Below are positions 1 to 6,056 of a stretch of 6,102 nt of DNA, piece after piece; position 1 is the first letter of the stretch, and each line of letters opens with the position of its first letter. The stretch spans positions 1-6,102 of the forward strand of contig JBQTJV010000233.1 of NCBI GenBank assembly GCA_052386775.1, given 5' to 3'. Below the pieces are notes generated by a model that made no database searches, had not been told where the DNA came from, and saw nothing but the letters and a program-made list of their open reading frames with translations. The stretch comes from DSOT01 sp052386775. GTDB taxonomy: Bacteria; Pseudomonadota; Gammaproteobacteria; Burkholderiales; SG8-41. The translations under genes were made by a program, and so were the position numbers.

Positions 1-13
1 GGGAAGCTCCCCC

Positions 14-1240
14 TTGTATAACCTTCAACTGACCGCTGAGCAGGTCGAGTTCCGAGACAAGCTGCGCGATTTCGTCGAAAAGGAAATCAAGCCGGTGGCG
101 CTTCATCCCGACCGGCTGCAGCCTTTCGAGAAGCCGCTGCTCACCGCATTGCTCGACAAGGCATCCGAGATGGGACTGCGCACGCTCGCGCTCGCGGAAG
201 ACGCGGGCGGCGCGGGCGCCGATACCCTGACGACCGCGATCGTGCTCGAAGAGCTTGCAGCCGGCGACGTGGACATCGCGGCGGCGCTCGCTCAGACCGC
301 GCTCATCGCGCGCGAAGTCTTTGCGCCCGGGATGTCGGACGCGGCGCGCGAGCAGCTCTCGAAATTCGTCTCCGACGACAAGTGCCACCTCGCCCTGGTC
401 GGCGCGCATAACGAGAACGTCGGCTGGTCATATCACCGCCCGTTCAGCGACACGTCTGCACCCGAACTCACCGCGACGAAGCAGGGCGGCGACTACGTGA
501 TCAACGGCGCGGCGGCGTTCGTTGTCAACGCGCCCATCGCGAAGCTCTTCGTCGTCGTCGCTGGTAAAAATGCATTTCTCATTCCGCGCGACACCCCGGG
601 GCTCACCGTCGGCAGCACCATCCGCGCGATCGGCGGCACCGCGGCGGGCGGTGAGCCGGGCGTGCGCTGGCACCACGGGCCGGGCGCAGCCGTGACCTTC
701 AAGGATTGCCGCGTGCCGGCCGCGCGTCTGCTCGGCAAGGAAGGCGCGGGCGTGCTTGGGAACGGCCTGCCGGCGTTGCGTGCCGATCCCGCGCTTGCGG
801 CGCTCAATCTCGGTGTCGGCCGCGCCGCCTACGAGGCCGCGGTGGAATACGCCAGGATCCGCCGTCAGGGCGGGCGCAACATCATCGAGCACCAGGCGAT
901 CGGCGGCAAGCTCGCCGATTGCGCGATGAAGATCGAGCTCGCGCGCACGATGATCTGGAAGGCGGCGTGGGCCGCCGATCATCCCGAGGCGCTCGCCGAT
1001 CGCAGCCTCCCCGCGCTGCCACTTCATGCGATCGCGCGCATCTACACCGCCGAAGCGATGCACGACGTGACCTTGCTCGCAGCGGAGTGCTTCGGCGCGA
1101 TGGGGGTGATGCGCGACATGCCGCTGCAGAAATACGTGCACGACGGCATGGTCTTCCTCCATTCCGAGGAAACCGACACGGCTTCGAAACTTGAGATCGC
1201 CGAAGCGGTCGCGGGCTATCAGCGCCCGGCCGCGGCGTAA
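14..1240 (+). CDS. acyl-CoA dehydrogenase family protein, subunit with degenerate flavin loop
   Basis: An acyl-CoA dehydrogenase-family protein of 408 residues, a normal length for the family. These FAD enzymes introduce an alpha,beta double bond into acyl-CoA thioesters and pass electrons to ETF. Visible: the N-terminal helical domain (about 1-120), a mid beta-domain with GDYVING (159-165) and FKDCRVP (229-235), and the C-terminal helical domain with IEHQ (291-294). The usual TEPxAGSD flavin loop, expected near 130-145, is absent. Near the C-terminus HSEET (383-387) sits where YEGT of medium-chain enzymes lies, so E385 is the candidate catalytic base, with E386 beside it. The start is a TTG at 14, preceded by GGGAAG; the frame stays open to the window edge, so an upstream start is possible, but the N-terminus looks family-typical here. 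It is followed after 19 bases by a paralogue, probably its partner subunit. Substrate unknown. Confidence 0.9.
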   Translation: MYNLQLTAEQVEFRDKLRDFVEKEIKPVALHPDRLQPFEKPLLTALLDKASEMGLRTLALAEDAGGAGADTLTTAIVLEELAAGDVDIAAALAQTALIAREVFAPGMSDAAREQLSKFVSDDKCHLALVGAHNENVGWSYHRPFSDTSAPELTATKQGGDYVINGAAAFVVNAPIAKLFVVVAGKNAFLIPRDTPGLTVGSTIRAIGGTAAGGEPGVRWHHGPGAAVTFKDCRVPAARLLGKEGAGVLGNGLPALRADPALAALNLGVGRAAYEAAVEYARIRRQGGRNIIEHQAIGGKLADCAMKIELARTMIWKAAWAADHPEALADRSLPALPLHAIARIYTAEAMHDVTLLAAECFGAMGVMRDMPLQKYVHDGMVFLHSEETDTASKLEIAEAVAGYQRPAAA

Positions 1241-1247
1241 CATTCAC

Positions 1248-1251
1248 AGGA
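1248..1251 (+). promoter_or_regulatory. ribosome binding site deciding the start of the second dehydrogenase
   Basis: AGGA lies 8 bases before the ATG at 1260. This supports that ATG over an in-frame ATG at 1191, which would overlap the end of the upstream gene and add 23 Arg-rich residues not typical of the family. Confidence 0.75.
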
Positions 1252-1259
1252 CTCCGCAT

Positions 1260-2486
1260 ATGGATTTTTCATTGAACGAAGAGCAGCGCGGCTGGCAGAT
1301 GGAAGCGCGGAAGTTCGCGCAGGATGAAATCCGGCCGATGTCGCTCGAACGCGATCAGATCGAAGGCGGGTTCGAGCCGTGGGACTGGGGGATCATCGAG
1401 AAGGGATCGAAACTCGGTTTCCGCACGCTCGCCGTGCCCAAGGAATGGGGCGGCCCGGGCGCCGACTTCGTCTCCCAGGCGCTGGTGATGGCGGAACTCG
1501 CGAAGGGCGACAGCGCGATCTCGAAGGCATTCAGCCAGAACTGGAAGTGGAGCCACCTCATCGCCTCGGCCTGCACCCAAGACCAGAAGGAGCGCTTCCT
1601 CAAGCCGTTTCTCGCCGACCACCGCTACGTCATGGGTCGCGGGATCACCGAGCCCAACGCGGGCTCTGACAACCGCATGCCGCCCGAAGACGATCCCAAG
1701 GCGGGATATCGCGTGCGCGCGCAGCGCCAGGGCGACGAGTGGATACTGAATGGCGAGAAATGCTTCATCGCCAACGGCAGCGTCGGCTCCCTTTTCTTCG
1801 TCGATGCGCGCACCAATCCGGACGTCAGCATCAAGGAGGGCGGGACGCTGTTCATGGTGCCCAAGGGCACGCCCGGCTTCCGCATCGGCAAAATTTTCAA
1901 CAAGCGCGGCTGGCGCTTCTACCAGAACGCCGAGTTGATTTTCGAGAATGCGCGCGTGCCCCACGCCAACGTCGTGGGCCAGGTCGGCACCGGCTCGGTG
2001 AAGGCCGGACGCGGGGACACGACCGGGGGCGACCTCTTCGGCGACCTCGAACTGGCCGCCAATGCGCTGGGTGTGTGCGACGACGCGGTGGAAATGGCGA
2101 TGCAGTTCTCGCGCACGCACCAGCGGGCCGGCAAGTACCTCATGGAGCACCAGCTCATCCAGTTGAAGATCAACGAAATGCACATGCTGACCGAGGCGCT
2201 GCGCTCGTATGTGATGCGCGTGGCGTGGCTGCACGATCGCAAGGAGCATTCAGCAAACGCGGGGCTGGTGATGAACTACTCGACCGACGTGATCCAGCGC
2301 GTCACGCGCCTCAATATGGAAATCCACGGCGCCGAAGGCTGCATGATGAATGCCCGGGTCGACAAGCTGGTGCGGGATGCCATGGTCTGGACGCATCTCG
2401 CCGGCGATACCGTGCAGCGCGTGAAAGTTCTGAAGCGGCTGGGCAAGGGCGGCGCGGCGGCGGTCGGCACGGGCGCGAGCGACTGA
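1260..2486 (+). CDS. acyl-CoA dehydrogenase family protein, FAD-motif subunit lacking the usual catalytic Glu
   Basis: A second acyl-CoA dehydrogenase-family protein, also 408 residues, starting MDFSLNEEQ. It keeps the classic flavin-loop signature ITEPNAGSD (129-137), followed by WILNGEK (161-167) and FIANG (169-173), then ENARVP (229-234) and MEHQ (295-298). The C-terminal region reads HLAGDTVQR (379-387) where medium-chain enzymes have YEGT...QR, so the usual catalytic Glu is missing. The alternative Glu of isovaleryl-CoA dehydrogenases, just before helix G, is also not apparent: by eye that position is Gly in DLFGDLELAAN (258-268). The protein ends in a Gly/Ala-rich tail. It follows its paralogue by 19 bases with its own AGGA, so the two are very likely co-translated. 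Known two-subunit dehydrogenases such as mycobacterial FadE26/FadE27 (ChsE4/ChsE5) split catalytic features in a similar way. That this pair does so is inference. Substrate unknown. Confidence 0.93.
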   Translation: MDFSLNEEQRGWQMEARKFAQDEIRPMSLERDQIEGGFEPWDWGIIEKGSKLGFRTLAVPKEWGGPGADFVSQALVMAELAKGDSAISKAFSQNWKWSHLIASACTQDQKERFLKPFLADHRYVMGRGITEPNAGSDNRMPPEDDPKAGYRVRAQRQGDEWILNGEKCFIANGSVGSLFFVDARTNPDVSIKEGGTLFMVPKGTPGFRIGKIFNKRGWRFYQNAELIFENARVPHANVVGQVGTGSVKAGRGDTTGGDLFGDLELAANALGVCDDAVEMAMQFSRTHQRAGKYLMEHQLIQLKINEMHMLTEALRSYVMRVAWLHDRKEHSANAGLVMNYSTDVIQRVTRLNMEIHGAEGCMMNARVDKLVRDAMVWTHLAGDTVQRVKVLKRLGKGGAAAVGTGASD

Positions 2487-2497
2487 GTCGCGCGCGC

Positions 2498-2539
2498 GTG
2501 CGCTCTGCGCACTGCGCGGCTGTAGCGGCGCAGCTACAG
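2498..2539 (+). terminator. two tandem hairpins after the dehydrogenase pair
   Basis: Starting 11 bases after the stop there are two perfect inverted repeats. GTGCGC (2498-2503) pairs with GCGCAC (2507-2512) around a 3-base loop. CTGTAGC (2520-2526) pairs with GCTACAG (2533-2539) around a 6-base loop. No T-run follows, so this is not a canonical intrinsic terminator. It may act in 3'-end formation or transcript stability, or the second repeat may be a protein-binding palindrome. Confidence 0.4.
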
Positions 2540-2679
2540 GGCGTCGCTCGTACTCCACACATTTTCCGTGATCTGCTGCCTTGGCGATCGCCGGCGCCTC
2601 CTATATCGTGTCGTTGGTTTTTCTCCCACCCTCGCGTCGATGACCCGGTATCGACGTCGCAGATTATGTGGAATCGACG
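2540..2679 (+). promoter_or_regulatory. control region upstream of the diguanylate cyclase
   Basis: Non-coding stretch between the hairpins and the cyclase start. A weak sigma70-like pair is visible: TTGGCG (2581-2586) and TATATC (2602-2607) with a short 15-base spacer. Closer to the gene, CGTCGAT (2635-2641) is the inverse of ATCGACG, which occurs at 2650-2656 and again at 2673-2679, directly before the ATG. The first two form a 7-bp stem with an 8-base loop. The heptamers could be an operator or an RNA structure affecting translation. The promoter call is weak; the repeats are exact. Confidence 0.3.
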
Positions 2680-4128
2680 ATGGATCGACTTCTGAAGGTG
2701 CTGCTGCTCGAAGATGTCGCGGCCGACGCCGAACTGGAAACGAGGATGCTCAAGCGCGCGGGTATGCCGTGCGTGAGCCGCGTGGTCTCCAGCGAGCGCG
2801 ATCTGCTGCGTGAGCTGGAACACTTCAATCCCGATCTGATCCTCTCCGACTTTTCCCTGCCGGGGTTCGATGGCATGTCTGCGCTTCGCCTGGTGCGCGA
2901 AAGACGGCCCGATATTCCGTACATCTTCGTATCGGGAACCATAGGCGAAGAGCGCGCGATCGATGCGCTGCGAGAAGGCGCCACAGATTACGTGCTGAAG
3001 ACAAACCTCGCGCGCCTTCCCACCGCCGTGACTCGTGCCGTGCGCGAGGCCGAGCAGGCGCGCGCGCGCATCCTGCAAGACCAGAGGATCGCGCGGTTGA
3101 ATCGCGTGCGAACGGTGCAGAGCGGGATCAGCGCCTGTATCGTGCGCACCCGGGACAGGAGGCAACTCTTCCAGGAAATCTGCAACGTGGCGGTGGAGCG
3201 CGGCGGATTCAGGATGGCGTGGATCGGCCTCACGGTGGCCGACACGCCGAGCGTCATTCCGGTGGCGTGGAGCGGCGATGGCAGCACCCACATCGAGGAA
3301 TTCATGCAGCGCCCGGCGGATGTGCTCGGCGAGCACAGCGTGATCGGCAGGGCGGTGCGCTCGAGAAGGGAAATCGTGGTCAACGAGATCCACAGCGAAC
3401 CGCACGTCGGTCTGCAGGATCGGGTGCTGCAGCATGGGTGCGGCGCGATGATCGCGCTGCCATTGATCGCGGAAGACGAAGTGATGGGCTTCTGGGTGAT
3501 TTACGCCGCCGAGCGCGGGTTTTTCGGCGCCGAAGAGACGCGGCTGCTGTGCGACGTGGCCGCCGATGTGTCCTTTGCGCTGGACTACATCGCGAAGCAG
3601 GAAAAGCTGAACGAGCTTGCCTACTACGATGTGCTGACCGGCCTCTCCAACCGCAACCTGATGCACGAGCATCTGCGGCAGGCGCTCGCCCACGCCGCCC
3701 GCAACGATCGCATGGTGGGTGTCGTTTTTATCGATCTCGATCGCTTCAAGTGGGTCAACGACACCTTTGGCCACAGCGGCGGGGACCGGCTGCTGAAGGA
3801 GATCGCCGAGCGCATCGCTTCCTGCACGCGGGAGGGCGATATCGTCTCGCGCCACGGCGGTGACGAATTCATCATGGTACTGCCCGACCAGCCGAGCCGG
3901 GAATCTGCGACGCCGGTTTTGCAGCGCGTGCTCGAATCCATCTCGCGTCCGGTGGCGATCGACGGCTACGAGGTCTGCGTGAGCTGCAGCATAGGCGCCG
4001 CTTTTTTTCCGGACGATGGCGCGGATGCCGAAACCCTGCTCAGGAATGCGGACGCCGCCATGTACCAGGCGAAGGAACGCGGCCCGGGCAAGTTGCGCTA
4101 CTACGGGCACGAAGCGGACGTCGTCTAG
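2680..4128 (+). CDS. response regulator diguanylate cyclase (REC-GAF-GGDEF)
   Basis: A 482-residue cytoplasmic signalling protein predicted to make cyclic di-GMP from two GTP when phosphorylated. The receiver domain (about 5-120) has the acidic pair E11/D12, phospho-acceptor D57 in LSDFSLPG, S85 and K107. A helical linker (120-145) leads to a GAF-type sensor domain (about 148-305). The GGDEF domain (about 312-478) has DVLTGLSNR (317-325), the metal-binding stretch around D352, NDTFGHSGGD (360-369) and an intact HGGDEF (392-397). The RxxD inhibitory site REGD (384-387) lies five residues before GGDEF, so product inhibition is expected. There is no EAL domain. ATG at 2680 is preferred because GGAA lies 6 bases before it; an in-frame GTG at 2668 would add four residues. 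No histidine kinase is encoded in the window, so the phosphodonor is unknown. Confidence 0.93.
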   Translation: MDRLLKVLLLEDVAADAELETRMLKRAGMPCVSRVVSSERDLLRELEHFNPDLILSDFSLPGFDGMSALRLVRERRPDIPYIFVSGTIGEERAIDALREGATDYVLKTNLARLPTAVTRAVREAEQARARILQDQRIARLNRVRTVQSGISACIVRTRDRRQLFQEICNVAVERGGFRMAWIGLTVADTPSVIPVAWSGDGSTHIEEFMQRPADVLGEHSVIGRAVRSRREIVVNEIHSEPHVGLQDRVLQHGCGAMIALPLIAEDEVMGFWVIYAAERGFFGAEETRLLCDVAADVSFALDYIAKQEKLNELAYYDVLTGLSNRNLMHEHLRQALAHAARNDRMVGVVFIDLDRFKWVNDTFGHSGGDRLLKEIAERIASCTREGDIVSRHGGDEFIMVLPDQPSRESATPVLQRVLESISRPVAIDGYEVCVSCSIGAAFFPDDGADAETLLRNADAAMYQAKERGPGKLRYYGHEADVV

Positions 4129-4143
4129 ACTCCCGACGCAATG

Positions 4144-4163
4144 CGCCTCCGTGGGGTGAGGCG
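4144..4163. terminator. possible bidirectional terminator between convergent genes
   Basis: CGCCTC (4144-4149) and GAGGCG (4158-4163) form a 6-bp GC-rich stem with an 8-base loop in the 43-base gap between the convergent cyclase and oxidoreductase genes. Neither side has a convincing T-run, so termination is inferred mainly from position. Confidence 0.4.
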
Positions 4164-4171
4164 ATTCCCGG

Positions 4172-5002
4172 TCAGAAGAACGCCAGCGCGCGAGCCTCGA
4201 TGCTTTGCCGCGGGGGCGCGCCGGCAGGCGTCTGCGGATCGATGAAGGAGGTGTGGGCGGTAAACCGCGCACGCCCGTCTTTCTCCGAATCGTATACCTT
4301 GAACACCAGGGCCTCGTCGCGCGTCATCTGCGGAAAATAGAACCAGCGGTGCGCGGCACTGTAGCGCAACCGGTAAGTCTGCCCGACGCGATTGGGATAG
4401 CGGCGTTCGGCGATCAACAGGTCCTCGAACGCCACGCTGTCCGCCTCCGCGAGGGCAAGCGGATTGGACTGGATCGGCCGGTTGACCGCGCGCCACACCT
4501 GGATGATGGCAAAACGCCGGGACAGCAGCTGGTCGGCCTCATCGGGGAACAGGTCGCGCACGCGCTGCGGTCCCGACCACTCGGTGTAGTCGTTGTGCGC
4601 CCACAGCACCGGCTCCCGTATCAGCTTTGCTTCGCGTTCCGACTCGTCACCGGAGCGTAGCGTGTGGTCGAACACCTCGACCCGTACGGCGCCCGATACG
4701 GCGCCGATCAGCCTCGCGACTTCCGGGTAATAAACTGACTCGATCTGCCCGGGTTCGAAAAAATCCTGCACCGCGGTCGGGTGGCGGAGAAATACAAACC
4801 CGCTCTTGTCCAGTGCGAAGCCCGCCGTGTGCAAACGGCCGTTGTGGATGGCGACCTGACGCCATTCCAGCGTGCCCGAGGAGCGCCGGCGGATGTTGTT
4901 CGGGCCGAACGTCTCGTTGACGAGCGTCTCGCCGGTATCGAGGGTGTACGGGATCTGCGCGAGGATGCTTGCGTTCGCTGCTGCTTCGCTGGCCGGTTTC
5001 AT
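4172..5002 (-). CDS. CmcJ/NvfI/AsaB-like oxidoreductase (putative Fe(II)/2-oxoglutarate type)
   Basis: A 276-residue protein that I recognise as the CmcJ/NvfI/AsaB/gibberellin-desaturase-like family. This family includes fungal and bacterial secondary-metabolism enzymes, at least one (NvfI) being Fe(II)/2-oxoglutarate-dependent. Visible family features are AHNDYT (135-140) with an HxD pair (H136, D138), IIQVWRAVNRPIQSNPLAL (166-184), AHRWFYFPQM (217-226), KVYDS (235-239), AHTSFID (249-255) and the C-terminal RQSIEAR (265-271). H136 and D138 are likely metal ligands, with H218 or H250 as the third; the Arg residues near the C-terminus or R228 could bind the co-substrate. There is no signal peptide or membrane segment. 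The ATG at 5002 is preceded by GGAG at 6 bases. It is the last gene of a three-gene minus-strand cluster, 36 bases after the DUF1330 gene. Family assignment is firm; the substrate is unknown. Confidence 0.82.
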   Translation of the reverse strand: MKPASEAAANASILAQIPYTLDTGETLVNETFGPNNIRRRSSGTLEWRQVAIHNGRLHTAGFALDKSGFVFLRHPTAVQDFFEPGQIESVYYPEVARLIGAVSGAVRVEVFDHTLRSGDESEREAKLIREPVLWAHNDYTEWSGPQRVRDLFPDEADQLLSRRFAIIQVWRAVNRPIQSNPLALAEADSVAFEDLLIAERRYPNRVGQTYRLRYSAAHRWFYFPQMTRDEALVFKVYDSEKDGRARFTAHTSFIDPQTPAGAPPRQSIEARALAFF

Positions 5003-5012
5003 GGAGTACTCC
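5003..5012. repeat. perfect 10-base palindrome overlapping a ribosome binding site
   Basis: GGAGTACTCC is a perfect palindrome directly next to the ATG of the CmcJ-like gene and contains its GGAG ribosome binding site. It could arise by chance, or it could be a small protein-binding site. Confidence 0.35.
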
Positions 5013-5038
5013 AGCGGCGGACTTTCAGTTACGACCTG

Positions 5039-5332
5039 TCAAGCGAGGCCTTCCACGATGCGGATGTCGCGCTCCGCACCGCTTCCCAGCAGCTTGAGCG
5101 CTTCCTGGTAGGCCGGGCTGTCATGCGCCGCGGTCGCCTGCGCGACGCTCGGGAACTCGATCACGACGACGCGCTGGTTGAGCCCGTGCTCGTATGTCTG
5201 CGCCGGATTGCCCCGCACCAGAAATTTTCCACCGGCTGCCTGTACCGCAGGACCGGCAAGCTTGGCGTACGCTGCCAGCGCGTCAGGATTGGTGATGGAA
5301 CGATAGCAAGCGATCCAGTATGCCTTTGCCAT
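5039..5332 (-). CDS. DUF1330 domain protein
   Basis: A 97-residue protein filling one DUF1330 domain, a small alpha/beta fold of the dimeric ferredoxin-like barrel type. Family signatures are MAKAYWIACYRSITNP at the N-terminus, GGKFLVRG (34-41), RVVVIEFPS (54-62), the DSPAYQEA helix (71-78) and a terminal RDIRIVEG (88-95). The biochemical role of the family is not established; related barrels include monooxygenases and stress-response proteins. The ATG at 5332 is chosen because an excellent CGGAGG lies 6 bases before it and because the family begins at this point; an in-frame ATG at 5440 would add 36 unrelated residues and run into the upstream gene. It lies 14 bases after the endostatin-like gene and 36 before the CmcJ-like gene, so the three are probably one transcript. 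Confidence 0.9.
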   Translation of the reverse strand: MAKAYWIACYRSITNPDALAAYAKLAGPAVQAAGGKFLVRGNPAQTYEHGLNQRVVVIEFPSVAQATAAHDSPAYQEALKLLGSGAERDIRIVEGLA

Positions 5333-5335
5333 GGT

Positions 5336-5345
5336 ATGCCTCCGG
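5336..5345 (-). promoter_or_regulatory. strong ribosome binding site of the DUF1330 gene
   Basis: On the minus strand CGGAGG sits 6 bases before the ATG at 5332, inside the 14-base gap. This is the strongest such site in the window and fixes the start. Confidence 0.75.
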
Positions 5346-5346
5346 T

Positions 5347-6003
5347 TCAGTCGATGGCGAAACAGTAGAGCAGGCCGGCGCCACCGGACATTTTTAACGC
5401 CTCGAGGCTGCAGCCGCGCGACGGGTGAGAAGAGTTCCACGAGCGGGAAGGCTCGTCGTCCCGCAGGCCGATTCGGTCATGGTGACCGACCATCGCCTGC
5501 CCGGCGTCGCCGCTGCGCCAGTTGTTGCACGTCCGGTCCTCGTTGCCGTCAAACGCCGTGCCGTCCGGTCTCGAGCCCGTCAAGATATCGTGCATGTTCG
5601 GCGTGTCGCCCCGGCCGCTAACCTTGTCCCATTTTTCGGTGAGCGCGGTGTCCTTGGTGATCTTGTTGTCGGGGCCGTGCAGGTGGTTGATGTCGGTTGC
5701 GATGACCACCCCCTTGGCGTTCTGCCAGGGGCCTCTGCCGATGCGCTCGCGCGCGTGCACCGCCGGCTGATCGCCCAAGGCGCTCTGGCTGAGATACGCC
5801 CGCCAGGTGCGGAAGCCGGCACCGGCCGCCGTGGCGAGTTTCTGGCAATGCCGGTCCGCACCGGCCAGCCCGCCGAAGTTGGCGCCCTGGCCATTGCCTT
5901 CGCTGGTGATGAAAAAAGTCATCTTGGCCTGTTGCGCAAGTACGGTATCGCCGGCGCCTGCCCACAGCAGCGCGGCGGCCACTAAGCCGAAACCGATCTT
6001 CAT
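5347..6003 (-). CDS. secreted endostatin/lectin-like domain protein
   Basis: A 218-residue exported protein. Residues 1-23 form a signal peptide (Lys, hydrophobic core FGLVAAALLWAGA, cleavage likely after VLA at 21-23). The mature part resembles bacterial proteins often labelled lectin and the vertebrate endostatin (collagen XV/XVIII C-terminal) fold. Matching elements in order are GLAGADRHC (45-53), TWRAYLS (66-72), ARERIG (84-89), DILTGSRPDG (139-148), TCNNWRSG (158-165), WNSSHPSRGC (189-198) and a terminal GGAGLLYCF (207-215). There are exactly four cysteines after the signal (C53, C159, C198, C214), the count and order expected for endostatin's nested disulfides. A carbohydrate or matrix ligand is possible but not shown. 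It is first in a three-gene cluster, with TATAAT about 48 bases before the ATG and a weak GGGGG ribosome site. Confidence 0.8.
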   Translation of the reverse strand: MKIGFGLVAAALLWAGAGDTVLAQQAKMTFFITSEGNGQGANFGGLAGADRHCQKLATAAGAGFRTWRAYLSQSALGDQPAVHARERIGRGPWQNAKGVVIATDINHLHGPDNKITKDTALTEKWDKVSGRGDTPNMHDILTGSRPDGTAFDGNEDRTCNNWRSGDAGQAMVGHHDRIGLRDDEPSRSWNSSHPSRGCSLEALKMSGGAGLLYCFAID

Positions 6004-6050
6004 GTCGTTACCCCCGAGGTCGTATGCCTGGCCGATTGGGAAGCGACTTC

Positions 6051-6056
6051 ATTATA
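6051..6056 (-). promoter_or_regulatory. candidate -10 hexamer for the minus-strand cluster
   Basis: On the minus strand this reads TATAAT, a perfect sigma70 -10 element, about 48 bases before the ATG at 6003. It would give a leader of roughly 40 bases. No good -35 is at 16-18 bases; TTGTCA lies only 10 bases upstream. The hexamer stands out in otherwise GC-rich DNA. A weak -35 suggests help from an activator, or low activity. Confidence 0.5.

Noticed and set aside
428..1243. A 271-codon minus-strand frame opposite the first dehydrogenase
   Set aside because: His/Arg-rich composition, no motif, fully inside a family-typical gene.
1191..1259. An upstream ATG for the second dehydrogenase
   Set aside because: It would add 23 Arg-rich residues, overlap the first gene, and bypass the AGGA placed 8 bases before the ATG at 1260.
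1269..2249. A 326-codon minus-strand frame opposite the second dehydrogenase
   Set aside because: It mirrors the codon bias of the real gene, has no recognisable domain, and sits entirely inside it.
2583..2592. Palindrome GGCGATCGCC upstream of the cyclase, resembling a repeated octamer known from cyanobacteria
   Set aside because: There is only this one copy in the intergenic region and the word is likely by chance at this base composition.
1739..2695. A 318-codon plus-strand frame spanning the end of the second dehydrogenase and the intergenic gap
   Set aside because: Arg- and Gly-rich out-of-frame translation without motifs; the overlapping dehydrogenase frame is certain up to 2486.
3850..3880. 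Possibility that the GGDEF domain is degenerate and only binds cyclic di-GMP
   Set aside because: The motif reads HGGDEF with both acidic residues, and the upstream D352 and N360/D361 positions are intact, so catalysis is expected.
2311..4272. A 653-codon open frame on the minus strand, running across the cyclase gene and past both its ends
   Set aside because: Its translation is rich in His, Arg and Ala with no domain or motif, it lies opposite a clear REC-GAF-GGDEF gene, and it overlaps both flanking genes. Long antisense frames are expected in GC-rich DNA.
5333..5440. An N-terminal extension of the DUF1330 protein from an ATG at 5440
   Set aside because: The added residues are translated from inside the endostatin-like gene and match no domain, whereas the ATG at 5332 has an excellent ribosome site and begins where the family begins.
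5425..5985. A 186-codon plus-strand frame opposite the endostatin-like gene
   Set aside because: No motif and no ribosome site; the minus-strand frame has a signal peptide, four ordered cysteines and family motifs.
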